A DNA stretch of 64,000 bases from Roseinatronobacter bogoriensis DSM 18756 (GCF_004366635.1 NZ_SORN01000011.1:7435-71434), one strand, 5' to 3'; positions 8,657 through 17,652 are shown, counted from the stretch's first letter. Translations and numbers: made by a program. The notes: generated by a model not told the origin, from the sequence alone.

Positions 8657-9658
8657 TCACCGCCCGACGAATTCGAAACTGAATTGACGTTGTGCGCCTG
8701 TCGGTGGCGGCGGGAATGGTGCCGCGCGGCGGATGTGGTCAAGTGCGGCTTGATCCAGCCCGGAATGCCCGGAAGTGCGCGCGACAGAGGCTGATGCAAG
8801 GTTACCATTATTCCCGACGGTGAAGACGACGAGCACCTGCCCGCGCGCCGGGCTGCGGGCCTGACGCGTGCGCTGGATACGGCGCAAGACCTCGCCGGGA
8901 TAGTTGGATGCAGCCGCGTTGCCCTGCGCGCTGGCTTGCGCGCGTGCCGGGGCCTGACTGGTGGACTGTCCATCGCTGCCTTGCTGACTGCCGCGCGCGG
9001 CAGTCTGTGCCGCATTGCCCTGCGGGGCGCGGGCTTGCCGCGTCGGTTGCGGCGGGGCTGCACGATCCGGTCGCGCGGGCGGGGTACGGCTGGTGGCGGG
9101 GGCCAGCTCGGACGGGCTTGTGTCCGGGCTGATGGTCTGTGACGGAGCTGCCGCGATGATCTCGGGCGGCGCTGTCCGGGCCGTTGGTTCCGAGGCTGTT
9201 CTCGGGGCGCGTTCCGGGGGGCTGCTGGTCTCCGGCGACTCTGGCATTGCAGGCAGAAGGGCCGCGCTTTGATCCGGGGCCATGGGCGCGACCAGCGCCG
9301 CTTGTTCCGGCTGCGGGGGGTGGGGTGTCAGCGCTTGTGCTGGTGGGACAGGAGGGGTTGTCGCGGCCTGCTCCATATCCAGCGGCTCTGCCTCTGACGG
9401 GGACAGCACGCCTTCGGCGAAATCCGCGAAGCTGGTGCCAAGCGCTGCGGGGGCATCTTCGCCGCCGCCTGCGATCAACGCTGCCTCGCGCGGGGCGAGG
9501 GCCGCCATCGCGCCCAGATGCAACAGCACGGACGCGCCCGCCGCCAGCGCAAGGGTTTTCACGCGCGGCGCAAGGTCCAGCCGCCGCAGGTCGCGCGGGC
9601 TGACCAGCGGGCAGCCATTGCGTTGCGGACAGGCGCGCAAAAGCGCAGTTGCGGTCAT
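8657..9658 (-). CDS. tonB: TonB family energy transducer, second Ton set (probably haem)
   Basis: This 333-residue protein has an N-terminal anchor (TLALAAGASVLLHLGAMAAL, about residues 37-56), a long Pro/Ala/Ser/Glu-rich spacer, and a C-terminal TonB domain (PGEVLRRIQRTRQARSP, VVFTVGNNGNLASASVARTSG, LDQAALDHIRRAAPFPPPP). The cytoplasmic N-terminal tail of about 36 residues is long for TonB and includes CPQRNGCPL. The ATG at 9656-9658 overlaps the upstream exbD stop (ATGA). It closes the operon 11477 to 8657, which is divergent from hmuSTUV, so the haem receptor HmuR is the likely client. Confidence 0.85.
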   Translation of the reverse strand: MTATALLRACPQRNGCPLVSPRDLRRLDLAPRVKTLALAAGASVLLHLGAMAALAPREAALIAGGGEDAPAALGTSFADFAEGVLSPSEAEPLDMEQAATTPPVPPAQALTPHPPQPEQAALVAPMAPDQSAALLPAMPESPETSSPPERAPRTASEPTARTAPPEIIAAAPSQTISPDTSPSELAPATSRTPPARPDRAAPPQPTRQARAPQGNAAQTAARGSQQGSDGQSTSQAPARAQASAQGNAAASNYPGEVLRRIQRTRQARSPARGQVLVVFTVGNNGNLASASVARTSGHSGLDQAALDHIRRAAPFPPPPTGAQRQFSFEFVGR

Positions 9659-10041
9659 TCCAGCCCCCTTTCGGTCACGATCACCAGCTCCGCCACACCC
9701 GCCGCGCGCAGGGCTTGCGCCAGCGCGACGAGTTCGCCCGCAGGCGCGTCGCGGTCGGGCAACAGGCGCAGGCGCGGGGCATCCCCGAAGCGCGCCAGCG
9801 CGTCCTCGCGCGAAAGCCCGGCGCCCGCATGGCGCAGGCCGCCATCGGCCAGCATCACCAGCGCGTCCGAGGGCGGTTCGGTCGTGATCCCGGCCAACGA
9901 GACCAGCGCCACATCGGTCTCCGGGCGCGGCGCGAGGCTGCCTGCGATCAGAAAGAAGATCAGCATCAGGAAGACGATATTGATCAGCGCAATCGTCGGC
10001 TCGCCGCGCGGGCGGGGGGCTTGGGTCAGCGCGCGCATCAT
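9655..10041 (-). CDS. exbD: ExbD/TolR family protein, second of the pair (second Ton set)
   Basis: This 128-residue protein has one membrane helix (IALINIVFLMLIFFLIAGS, about residues 17-35) and a periplasmic domain. As in the B12 set, the second ExbD has Asn (LINIVF) where ExbD normally has Asp. It overlaps the preceding exbD by 4 nt and tonB by 4 nt. It should pair with the Asp-bearing ExbD encoded just upstream in the proton channel. The repeated Asp-then-Asn arrangement in two separate operons suggests a functional heterodimer. Confidence 0.85.
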   Translation of the reverse strand: MMRALTQAPRPRGEPTIALINIVFLMLIFFLIAGSLAPRPETDVALVSLAGITTEPPSDALVMLADGGLRHAGAGLSREDALARFGDAPRLRLLPDRDAPAGELVALAQALRAAGVAELVIVTERGLE

Positions 10042-10424
10042 GGGGCAGGCCCCAGCACGGCCAGCCGCCAGCCGCGTAAGCCTTGCAGCAGATGCAGGAC
10101 TTCGGCGAAAGCCTGCGCGCTAACATCTTCGCCCAGTGCAAGCAACACCAGCCCTTCGCCCCGTGCAGCAAGGCTCGCGCGCAGCTCATCCGCCGTGGTG
10201 GGCACCGCATCCAGCCGCAACCCGTCCTCGCGCAGTTGCACGAAGGCGGGCGGTGTTTCCGGCGCGCTGGCGGCCCCGCCCATCGCCAGATCGAGCGGCA
10301 ATTCGCCCTGCCGCGCGAAGGTCGAGGACAGCATGAAGAACAGCAAAAGAAGGAAGATCACATCGATGAGCGAGGTCATCGACAGCCGCCTGCGCCTGAT
10401 GGAAAGCGCCAGTCGCTCAGGCAT
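10038..10424 (-). CDS. exbD: ExbD/TolR family protein, first of the pair (second Ton set)
   Basis: This 128-residue protein has the canonical ExbD helix MTSLIDVIFLLLLFFML (about residues 16-32) with the conserved Asp, followed by a periplasmic domain. I chose the ATG at 10422-10424, which overlaps the exbB stop by 8 nt and gives a normal-length ExbD (MPERLALSIRRRR); an in-frame upstream ATG would add 24 Arg/Trp-rich residues antisense-like to exbB. It is the proton-channel partner of the adjacent ExbB. Confidence 0.85.
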   Translation of the reverse strand: MPERLALSIRRRRLSMTSLIDVIFLLLLFFMLSSTFARQGELPLDLAMGGAASAPETPPAFVQLREDGLRLDAVPTTADELRASLAARGEGLVLLALGEDVSAQAFAEVLHLLQGLRGWRLAVLGPAP

Positions 10425-11088
10425 GAGCCAGCGTCGCGCCCGTGCGCGCCTCCATCGGGCAGGTATCCTGCGCCAGCCCCCGGCAGAGCGCCACATCGAC
10501 GATCTGCATCGCCAGCCGGGCCTCTCGCGCGACGCGGGATTCGAACCATGTCAGCACCAGTGCAGCAGGCATGGCGACCCCCAGTCCAACCGCAGTTGTC
10601 AGAAGTGCGACCCAGATGCCGCCCGCCAGCGCCGAAGGGTCAACATTCGCGCCGGCCTCTTGCAGGGCCTGAAAGGCCGTGATCATGCCCAGGACCGTGC
10701 CGAACAGCCCCAGAAGCGGGGCCACCTGCGCGATGGAATCGAGCAGGCGAAAGCCTGATTGCAGCCGCGCGATGGCCTCTTCCGCCAGCCCCGTCAGCCG
10801 CGCGCGCAGGGCATCTGTGTCGCCGGTGGCATTCAGTGCCAGCACGGCCAGCGGGGCCAGATGGCTGCGCGCCTGCCCGACCTGGCGCAGCGCCGCTTGC
10901 GTCGCGCCGCGATCGGCCTGATCGAGCGCTGCGATCAACCCGCCATGATCGCCCACGCCTGCGCGCTGGAATTGCCAGAGTTTGACCAGCACCAGCGCCA
11001 GCGCGAGCACGGACATGGCCAGCAAGATAGCGACGACTGGGCCGCCCAGCGCAAGAAAATCCCGCACGGCATCTAGAAGATCGGTCAT
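10417..11088 (-). CDS. exbB: ExbB/TolQ/MotA-family proton channel protein, second Ton set
   Basis: This 223-residue protein has an N-terminal helix (VVAILLAMSVLALALVLVKLW, about residues 18-38) and two C-terminal helices. These carry IAQVAPLLGLFGTVLGMITAF and WVALLTTAVGLGVAMPAALVL, the ExbB/TolQ signatures. It forms the inner-membrane motor for TonB. Its start overlaps the stop of the small secreted protein upstream (4 nt) and its end overlaps exbD (8 nt), so the five genes are translationally chained. The GGGATTCGAACC string near 10530-10545 is coding (WFESRV) and not part of a tRNA. Confidence 0.9.
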   Translation of the reverse strand: MTDLLDAVRDFLALGGPVVAILLAMSVLALALVLVKLWQFQRAGVGDHGGLIAALDQADRGATQAALRQVGQARSHLAPLAVLALNATGDTDALRARLTGLAEEAIARLQSGFRLLDSIAQVAPLLGLFGTVLGMITAFQALQEAGANVDPSALAGGIWVALLTTAVGLGVAMPAALVLTWFESRVAREARLAMQIVDVALCRGLAQDTCPMEARTGATLAHA

Positions 11089-11477
11089 TTCAGTACCTCG
11101 ATATCGGTTGCGCTGCCCACCTCCAGCGCGGCCGTGCAGGCGCGGGCCTCAAGGGGCGTGCATGGACCCATCGCGTTGAACAAGACACGCCCGATATCGG
11201 CGCAGTCCAGCCCCGCCAGATTGAAACTGCGCACGCGCATGCCATTTGCAGGGAGCGACTGGAAATCCAGCAGGCTCAAGCGCAGCACGCGCGACTCGGG
11301 GCTCAGAAGCACGACTTCGGCCTGCAGGCTTTCGAATTCCGTCGAAAACCCGTTTTCCAGCACAAAGACCAACTGGCATTGATCCGCGCCCGGATTGGCC
11401 TGATCCAGCCGGATCGAAAGCGTCTCGGACAATGCAGGCGACAGGCCCAATCCAAGACAAAATGCAAACACGCGCAT
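11085..11477 (-). CDS. Small secreted protein heading the second Ton operon
   Basis: This protein of about 130 residues has a clear signal peptide (MRVFAFCLGLGLSPALS) and a mature part with four cysteines, including DQCQLVF, GLDCADIG and MGPCTPLEARACTAALEV. I do not recognise a family with a known function; similar small proteins sit at the head of exbB-exbD operons next to haem uptake genes in Rhodobacteraceae, as far as I recall. I prefer the ATG at 11475-11477 because AAAGG lies about ten bases upstream; an in-frame ATG at 11501 would add eight residues but has no visible ribosome binding site. The gene is translationally coupled to exbB. Confidence 0.6.
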   Translation of the reverse strand: MRVFAFCLGLGLSPALSETLSIRLDQANPGADQCQLVFVLENGFSTEFESLQAEVVLLSPESRVLRLSLLDFQSLPANGMRVRSFNLAGLDCADIGRVLFNAMGPCTPLEARACTAALEVGSATDIEVLK

Positions 11478-11668
11478 GAAGAAGCTGCCTTTCAGGTTCA
11501 TATTTTTGGGAAAGGCTGGCGCATTGGCTGGCAGGGCAGAATTTCTGCTTGCAGTTGCGTTAACATTGTCTTAGTAAATCTGTCAAGAATGAAGCGCGAC
11601 CCGCTTCACGCGCCATCCAGCCAAAGCCAGATACGCGCCTGACCCTCAACAGTTTCAGGAGCCCACTG
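11478..11668. promoter_or_regulatory. Divergent promoter region between the Ton operon and hmuS
   Basis: This 190-nt gap separates divergent operons that both serve haem uptake, so it must hold both promoters and probably an iron-responsive operator. The AT-richer part around 11545-11590 is the best candidate. I could not identify a Fur, RirA or Irr box with confidence. An AGGAG is placed seven bases before the hmuS ATG. Confidence 0.4.
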
Positions 11669-12703
11669 ATGTCTCTGGATACCCTCGTCCCCCTGTCCCC
11701 CGCTGATCTGCGCAATGCCCGCGCCGAAAACCCCAAGACCCGCGCCCGTGATCTGGCCGAGAGCCTTGGCGTGACCGAGGCCGCGCTGATCGCCGCCCAT
11801 GTCGATGGCGCGCAGGTTTTGCGCATTGATGCCGGGCTGGACCGGCTGTTCCCCGCGATACAGACCTTGGGCGAGGTGATGGCGCTGACACGCAATGCAT
11901 CCTGCGTGCATGAGCGCACAGGCACATACGAGGACTACCACTCAGGCAACCATGCCGCGATGGTGCTGGGGGCGGAGATTGATCTGCGCATGTTCCCCAA
12001 ACATTGGGTGCATGGTTTCGCGCTTGTGGACGGCCCGCGCCCCTCGGTGCAGGTCTTCGATGCGGCGGGCGATGCAGTCCATAAGGTGTTTCTGACCGAT
12101 GCCTCGGATCGTGCTGCGTTTGAAACCCTCGTCCGCGATCTGCGCCTGCTTGAGCAATCCGACACGATCACATTGACGCCCCGCGCGCCTGTCGAGGCCG
12201 CGAAACTGCGCGCCGACAATGCCGAGGCGCTGCGCCGCGAATGGGGCGAGATGACCGACACGCATCAGTTCCTGCGCATGGTCTCGAAGCTGAAGATGAA
12301 CCGGCTGGGCGCATACCGTGTGGCGGGCGCGCCCTGGGCGTTCGAGTTACCGGCCGATACCGTCACGAAACTCCTGCATGCCAGCGCCGATCAGCAAATC
12401 CCGCTAATGATTTTTGTAGGCAATCAGGGCTGCATCCAGATCCATGGCGGCCCTGTCACGCGCATTGCACCGATGGGCCCATGGATCAATGTGCTGGACC
12501 CACGTTTCAACCTGCATCTGCGCGCCGACCATATTGCCGAAGTCTGGCATGTGGTCAAACCGATCCGCGACGGCATGGCCCATTCGATCGAGGCCTTCGA
12601 TGCGCAAGGCGCGCTGATCGTGCAGATTTTCGGCAAACGTGACCCCGACACATCGGCTTTCCGCGCCCTGATTGAGCGCCTTCCCCGCAAGGCAGGAGCG
12701 TAA
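11669..12703 (+). CDS. hmuS: Haemin-degrading factor / haem chaperone HmuS
   Basis: This 344-residue protein matches HemS/HmuS/ChuS over its whole length. It has two tandem repeats of the haem-utilisation fold: the first half contains TLGEVMALTRNASCVHERTG and the second LMIFVGNQGCIQIHGGPVTR, followed by the linker-proximal LHLRADHIAEVWHVVKP. It binds imported haem in the cytosol and either degrades it or hands it on. It opens the hmuSTUV operon, with hmuT starting three bases after its stop. An AGGAG stands seven bases before the ATG. Confidence 0.93.
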   Translation: MSLDTLVPLSPADLRNARAENPKTRARDLAESLGVTEAALIAAHVDGAQVLRIDAGLDRLFPAIQTLGEVMALTRNASCVHERTGTYEDYHSGNHAAMVLGAEIDLRMFPKHWVHGFALVDGPRPSVQVFDAAGDAVHKVFLTDASDRAAFETLVRDLRLLEQSDTITLTPRAPVEAAKLRADNAEALRREWGEMTDTHQFLRMVSKLKMNRLGAYRVAGAPWAFELPADTVTKLLHASADQQIPLMIFVGNQGCIQIHGGPVTRIAPMGPWINVLDPRFNLHLRADHIAEVWHVVKPIRDGMAHSIEAFDAQGALIVQIFGKRDPDTSAFRALIERLPRKAGA

Positions 12704-12706
12704 GCC

Positions 12707-13546
12707 ATGCTGCGTGCAACACTTGCGCTCGCGCTGCTCGCATCCCCGCTCGCTGCGCAGGACCGCGTTGTCGTTGTGGGCGGGGGCCTGGCCGAAATCA
12801 TCTATGCGCTGGGGCAGGAACACCGCCTTGTCGGACGCGACACGACGGCCAGTTTCCCGCCTGAAGTCGAGGAGTTGCCCGATGTCGGCTATATGCGCGC
12901 GCTTTCGCCCGAGGGGCTTCTGGCGCTCGACCCTGATCTGATCCTTGCATCAGAGGGGGCGGGGCCTGCGGAAACCGTGCAGATCATGCAGGCGGCGTCC
13001 GTGCCCTTCGTGCAGATCACGGATGATCCGAGCCCTGCGGCTGTGCTGGAGCGGGTGATGACCATCGCAGGGCATCTTGACGCAGGCGCACAGGGCGAAG
13101 CGCTTGTCGCGCAGCTGGAGGGCGAATTCGCAGCTCTTCGCACCGAGGCCGAGGCAGTAAGCGCCCCCAAACGCGTGATGTTCGTCCTCTCGGCGCAGGG
13201 CGGGCGGATCAATGCGGCCGGACGCGACACAGGGGCTAGCACCATGATCGAACTGGCGGGCGGCGCCAATGCCTTTGACGATTTCGCGGGCTATCGGCTG
13301 CTGAGTGACGAGGCGATCACCGCTGCCGCGCCCGATGTGATTCTGATGATGGATCGCGGCGGGGATCATGCAATCTCGGACGCGGAAATTCTGGCGCATC
13401 CGGCGCTGGGGCTAACCCCTGCGGCGGAAACCGGGGCGGTTATCCGCATGAATGGGATTTACCTTCTGGGGTTTGGCCCGCGTACAGCGCAAGCCGCGCA
13501 AGATTTGCACCGCGCGCTTTACCCTGATCAGCACAAAGGGGGCTGA
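12707..13546 (+). CDS. hmuT: Haemin ABC transporter periplasmic binding protein HmuT
   Basis: This 279-residue protein has a signal peptide (LRATLALALLASPLAAQ) and a class III periplasmic binding fold: VVVGGGLAEIIYALGQEHRLVGRD, DVGYMRALSPEGLLALDPDLI and a C-terminal AVIRMNGIYLLGFGPRT. The family residue Tyr in the ligand pocket corresponds to the VGYMRALS region. It receives haem from the HmuR receptor and passes it to HmuUV. GGCAGGAG at the end of hmuS gives an eight-base spacing to the ATG. hmuU starts four bases after its stop. Confidence 0.92.
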   Translation: MLRATLALALLASPLAAQDRVVVVGGGLAEIIYALGQEHRLVGRDTTASFPPEVEELPDVGYMRALSPEGLLALDPDLILASEGAGPAETVQIMQAASVPFVQITDDPSPAAVLERVMTIAGHLDAGAQGEALVAQLEGEFAALRTEAEAVSAPKRVMFVLSAQGGRINAAGRDTGASTMIELAGGANAFDDFAGYRLLSDEAITAAAPDVILMMDRGGDHAISDAEILAHPALGLTPAAETGAVIRMNGIYLLGFGPRTAQAAQDLHRALYPDQHKGG

Positions 13547-13550
13547 GGTT

Positions 13551-14645
13551 ATGGTGGCCTTGCCCTGGGGGCGCAGCGCGGGACGGGGCGCGACGGCTGA
13601 CCGCGTGACAGGCGACCGCTCAGGCCGCGCCCGCCTGACTATTCTCGCGCTGGTGGTTTTCGTGATGCTGGCGGCCATCGCCTCGCTTGGCACGGGCGCT
13701 GCAGGCGTGTCGCTGGGTGATGTGCTGGTGAAATGGTTATCGGGTGAGGTGCTGAGTGTGCGCGACCGCGTTGTGCTTTTTGACATCCGCCTGCCGCGCT
13801 TGCTGACCGGGATGCTGGTCGGCGCGTCGCTCGCAGTCTCGGGCGCGGTGATGCAGGGGTTGTTTCGCAACCCGCTGGCCGATCCGGGCATCGTCGGCGT
13901 CGGTGCGGGTGCGGGCCTTGGCGCGGTCCTTGCAATCGTGCTGGGCGCGTTCCTGCCGCCTGCGATTCTGGCGGTCGCGGGGATGCATCTGGTCCCTCTG
14001 GCTGCATTCTTCGGCGGCTGGGCGACAACGCTGATCCTCTATCGCGTGTCAACCCGTGCGGGGCGCACATCGGTGGCGACGATGCTGCTTGCAGGCATTG
14101 CGCTGGGGGCGTTGTCGGGCGCGCTGACGGGGATTCTGGTCTATATCGCGGACGATCAGCAATTGCGCGATCTGACCTTCTGGGGGTTGGGCTCTCTGGC
14201 CGGGGCAAGCTGGGCGAAACTGGCCGCTGCGGCCCCCATCATGGTGCTGGCGCTGCTAGTCGCGCCGATGCTTGCGCGGGCGCTCAATGGTCTGGCCCTG
14301 GGCGAAGGCGCTGCTGCGCATCTGGGCATTGCCGTGCAGCGGATGAAGAATCTGGCTATTCTGACGGTCGCAGCCGCCACCGGCGCGGCAGTGGCTGTGT
14401 CGGGGGGGATCGGGTTTATTGGCATTGTCGTGCCGCATCTGTTGCGGCTGGTCATGGGGCCGGATCATCGCTTTCTGCTGCCTGCGGCGGCGCTGCTGGG
14501 CGCGGGGCTTCTGCTGCTCGCCGACATCATCTCGCGGCTGATCATCGCCCCTGCGGAATTGCCCATCGGGATCGTGACGGCTGTGCTGGGCGGGCCGGTC
14601 TTTCTGTGGATTTTGCTGCGCCGTCGCGGCATCGTGGATATGTGA
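13551..14645 (+). CDS. hmuU: Haemin ABC transporter permease HmuU
   Basis: This 364-residue FecCD-family permease has about ten membrane helices. Landmarks are DIRLPRLLTGMLVGASLAVSG, GLFRNPLADPGIVGVGAGAG, FWGLGSLAGASW and GFIGIVVPHLLRLVMGPDHR. It forms the inner-membrane haem channel with HmuV. I start it at the ATG at 13551, four bases after the hmuT stop; the frame is open further upstream but inside hmuT. The N-terminal 25 residues before the first helix are Arg/Gly-rich and somewhat long for the family. Confidence 0.92.
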   Translation: MVALPWGRSAGRGATADRVTGDRSGRARLTILALVVFVMLAAIASLGTGAAGVSLGDVLVKWLSGEVLSVRDRVVLFDIRLPRLLTGMLVGASLAVSGAVMQGLFRNPLADPGIVGVGAGAGLGAVLAIVLGAFLPPAILAVAGMHLVPLAAFFGGWATTLILYRVSTRAGRTSVATMLLAGIALGALSGALTGILVYIADDQQLRDLTFWGLGSLAGASWAKLAAAAPIMVLALLVAPMLARALNGLALGEGAAAHLGIAVQRMKNLAILTVAAATGAAVAVSGGIGFIGIVVPHLLRLVMGPDHRFLLPAAALLGAGLLLLADIISRLIIAPAELPIGIVTAVLGGPVFLWILLRRRGIVDM

Positions 14646-14651
14646 GGATTG

Positions 14652-15440
14652 ATGCTGGAGGCATGCGATATTTCCGTCACCTTGGGGCGCAAACAGGTGC
14701 TGCATGGGGCGGGGCTAAAGGCAGAACCCGGTGCGATGACAGTCATCGTCGGGCCGAACGGGTCAGGCAAGACCACGCTTTTGCGCGCGATCACCGGCGA
14801 TCTGGCCTGTCGTGGGTCGGTGACACTGGACAGGCAGGATATGCACGCCCTGCCCCCCCATGCGCTGGCCGAACGCCGCGCGGTTCTGCCGCAAGCAAGT
14901 GTGCTCGCCTTTCCCTTCACGGTGCTTGAGGTGGTGCGGCTTGGCCTGACCGGGCGCATCGCGCTGCGGCCCGATGCAGCACAACTGCCGACCCGCGCGC
15001 TGGAGCGCGTGGGGCTGGCGGGCTATGGCGGGCGGTTCTTCCAGGAGCTTTCGGGCGGCGAACAGGCCCGCGCGCAGCTTGCCCGCGTGTTGTTGCAGGT
15101 CTGGGAGCCGGTGCAGGACGGCACGCCCCGCTGGCTGTTTCTGGATGAGCCGGTCGCGGCGCTCGATATCGGTCATCAGTTGCAGGTCATGCAACTGGCG
15201 CGGCGTTTCGCGCAGGACGGCGGCGGAGTTATCGCCGTCATGCATGATCTGAACCTGACAGCGATGTTTGCCGACCGTGTGGTGCTGATGCTGGACGGGC
15301 GCGTGTTGGCGCAGGGCACGGTGCAGGAGGTGCTGACCGACCAGAACCTGTCGCGCGCCTATGGCTGCCGGTTGCGCGTCTCCAGCCCGCCCGCGCAAGG
15401 CGCGACCTATATTCTGCCACAGGCGGCAGAAATGGCCTGA
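14652..15440 (+). CDS. hmuV: Haemin ABC transporter ATP-binding protein HmuV
   Basis: This 262-residue ATPase has Walker A GPNGSGKTT (about residues 35-43), signature LSGGEQARAQLARVL, Walker B WLFLDEPVAALD and the switch His in VMHDLNLT, as in HmuV/FecE. It energises HmuU. A TTG lies immediately before the ATG at 14652; I prefer the ATG, with GAGG four bases upstream. It follows hmuU by six bases. The HmuV-typical insert LLQVWEPVQDGTPRWLFLDEP is present. Confidence 0.92.
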   Translation: MLEACDISVTLGRKQVLHGAGLKAEPGAMTVIVGPNGSGKTTLLRAITGDLACRGSVTLDRQDMHALPPHALAERRAVLPQASVLAFPFTVLEVVRLGLTGRIALRPDAAQLPTRALERVGLAGYGGRFFQELSGGEQARAQLARVLLQVWEPVQDGTPRWLFLDEPVAALDIGHQLQVMQLARRFAQDGGGVIAVMHDLNLTAMFADRVVLMLDGRVLAQGTVQEVLTDQNLSRAYGCRLRVSSPPAQGATYILPQAAEMA

Positions 15441-15531
15441 TGTATACTTGACTCTTTTACTACGCTTTAGTAGCGCAGTCACCATTACGCCAGCGGTATC
15501 GCCAGCCAGAGACCACTCAAAGGGGATACCG

Positions 15532-17610
15532 ATGACACGACCGAACAGGCGCCGCGCGCGCCTTCTTGCCGCTATGTCTACAACTGCGCTCCTGCTGGCG
15601 CCCTTACCCACATTCGCGCAACCAGCCGAAAACCTGCAGGCCACGTCTTTTCTTGGCCGGATTGTCCTAGGCTTTGGCCGTGCACGGGTTGCGATTGACA
15701 CGCCGCAGGCGGTCAGCACACTGGAGCAGGAAGATATCGACCGCGAACAGGCCGCCAAGCCCGGCGATCTGTTGCGCACCGTTCCCGGCGCTACAGCCTT
15801 TGGTGGCGACCGCATGACGGGACAGAGCTTCAACATTCGCGGGATCGGCTCGGCGGATGCGTCGGATCAGAACCGGGTGATTGTCTCGGTCGATGGGGTG
15901 CAGAAATTTTCGCAGCAATACCGGATGGGCCAGTTCTTCGGCGAGCCGGAACTTTATCGCCGCGTCGAGGTGCTGCGTGGCCCGGCATCGTCGGCACTTT
16001 ACGGATCGGGCGCACTTGGCGGGGTCGTGGCGTTCGAGACCAAGGACGCCGCCGACTTCCTGCACGACGGCAGCAATACGGCCCTGCGCCTGAAAGCGGG
16101 TGGCAATACCAATGGCGCGGGCGCGCTCGGATCGGTCATTCTGGCGCAGCGTTTTGGCGAGGGGTTCGAAATCCTCGCCGCGCTAAGCCACCGTAAGGAA
16201 GGAGATTACCGTTCAGGGGACGGCACGCGGGTCACAGGGTCGGGCATGTCTTCGACCTCGGGTCTGGTGAAAGGCACATTCCGCTTTGGCGAGGGCCGCG
16301 AACAGACCCTCAGTTTCTCGCTGACGCGCTGGCACAGCGACGAGGATGACGCCAATTACTCTGCCGACATCGGTGCGGATGTCTTTGGACTGATCGACCG
16401 CAAGGTGCGCGATGAGACGGCGCAGATCACCTGGGCCAATCCGGCCGGTGCTAACCCGCTACTGGACGCAAAGGTGCAACTGACCTTCTCGCGCACGCGG
16501 GTCGAGCAGAAAAACGCAACAGCGCCCATCCCGGACTCGCTGTTTCAGGACTCTGTCTATGGTTACCGTACCTTGGGCTTGCGCGCGCAAAACCGCGCAC
16601 TGATTCAAGGCGATGGCTGGGAAAACTACCTGACACTGGGCATCGAGGGATCACGACAGGAACGCACCCACCAGACCGCAGTGAGCGGCCCGCGCCTGAC
16701 CCATCCGGAAGGCACGGATCGCCGTATCGGCGCATTCCTGCAAAACGAATTCATCTGGGATGACCGCCTGACAGCCGTTCTGGGTCTGCGCGCAGACCGT
16801 GTGTCGCTTACCCCTTCTTCAGAAGTAACCGCGCTGACAGGTGCTGCCGCGCGTAGCAATACGGTGCGAGCAGCCTCTCTGGCGCTGCACTACAGGCTGA
16901 ATGAAAACTGGGCCGTGTTCGGATCGCTCGCGCAGACTGAACGTGCCCCATCGCTGGACGAGCTTTTCAATCAAGGCTTCCAAGGTGGTCTGATCTCGCC
17001 AGATCTGCGCGCTGAACGCGCCCGCACGGTCGAGGCCGGGGTGTCGTATAGTGATCGAGATCTGTTCACTTCAGGGGACAGCCTGGACCTGAAACTCACG
17101 GCCTTCTCTAACCGGATCACTGACAAGATTGAGCGCTCGCTCGGCGCGGGTGTGCCGTCTTATGTCAATGTCGCGCGTGCACATATTCGCGGGATCGAGC
17201 TGGAAGGCGGATATGATGCAGAGCAGGCCTTCGGCAAAATCGCCTATTCGCGCATCCTCGGGACGGATACCTCAAGCGGCGACCGGCTGAACTCGACCCC
17301 GGCGGATGAACTGGTGCTGGAGCTTGGCGGACGGGCATTCGATCAGACGCTGGATTATGGCTGGCGCGGGACATTCGTGCGCAATGCCACACGCGCCAAT
17401 GGCGATGATTTCCCCGGTTACGGTGTCAATGACCTGTTCCTGACCTGGCGACCGGATCAGGGCGCGATGGCGGGGCTGGAGGTGCAGCTTGCCGTCAACA
17501 ACGTTCTGGACAAGCAATATCGCAACATCCTGAACGGCGGACTTGCCAATAACGAACCCCGTCGGGGGCGCGATGTCCGGTTGACTGTGGGCAGGCAGTT
17601 CAACTGGTAA
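15532..17610 (+). CDS. hmuR: TonB-dependent haem/haemoglobin receptor HmuR
   Basis: This 692-residue receptor has a signal peptide (about residues 10-28, ending TFAQ) and a plug domain with STLEQEDIDREQ, FNIRGIGSADASDQNRVIVS and EVLRGPASSALYGSGALGGV. A beta-barrel follows, ending in LTVGRQFNW. RAPSLDELFNQGFQGG and SPDLRAERARTVEAG correspond to the conserved FRAP/NPDL boxes of haem receptors. An AGGGG seven bases upstream supports the ATG at 15532. A gap of about 90 bases after hmuV, with a CTAC-GCTTTA-GTAG dyad at 15460-15473, suggests its own promoter. Energy would come from the divergent ExbB-ExbD-ExbD-TonB set. Confidence 0.92.
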   Translation: MTRPNRRRARLLAAMSTTALLLAPLPTFAQPAENLQATSFLGRIVLGFGRARVAIDTPQAVSTLEQEDIDREQAAKPGDLLRTVPGATAFGGDRMTGQSFNIRGIGSADASDQNRVIVSVDGVQKFSQQYRMGQFFGEPELYRRVEVLRGPASSALYGSGALGGVVAFETKDAADFLHDGSNTALRLKAGGNTNGAGALGSVILAQRFGEGFEILAALSHRKEGDYRSGDGTRVTGSGMSSTSGLVKGTFRFGEGREQTLSFSLTRWHSDEDDANYSADIGADVFGLIDRKVRDETAQITWANPAGANPLLDAKVQLTFSRTRVEQKNATAPIPDSLFQDSVYGYRTLGLRAQNRALIQGDGWENYLTLGIEGSRQERTHQTAVSGPRLTHPEGTDRRIGAFLQNEFIWDDRLTAVLGLRADRVSLTPSSEVTALTGAAARSNTVRAASLALHYRLNENWAVFGSLAQTERAPSLDELFNQGFQGGLISPDLRAERARTVEAGVSYSDRDLFTSGDSLDLKLTAFSNRITDKIERSLGAGVPSYVNVARAHIRGIELEGGYDAEQAFGKIAYSRILGTDTSSGDRLNSTPADELVLELGGRAFDQTLDYGWRGTFVRNATRANGDDFPGYGVNDLFLTWRPDQGAMAGLEVQLAVNNVLDKQYRNILNGGLANNEPRRGRDVRLTVGRQFNW

Positions 17611-17652
17611 ACTTCCCTCCAAGGGAGGCAGGACAGCAGGCAGGAAAATGGC

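Noticed and set aside
7948..9063. A 371-codon minus-strand frame across the riboswitch and the tonB 3' end
   Set aside because: It crosses a clear cobalamin riboswitch and the real tonB in another frame, and its product is Arg/Pro/Ser-rich without motifs.
10525..10550. GGGATTCGAACC string that looks like a tRNA T-arm
   Set aside because: It lies inside exbB, encodes WFESRV on the minus strand, and there is no acceptor stem, D-arm or anticodon arm around it.
9649..10758. A 369-codon plus-strand frame opposite exbD-exbD-exbB
   Set aside because: Antisense shadow of three genes with strong Ton-motor signatures.
16700..16860. Short Arg/Ser-rich minus-strand frames inside hmuR
   Set aside because: Antisense shadows of the receptor barrel with no start signals.
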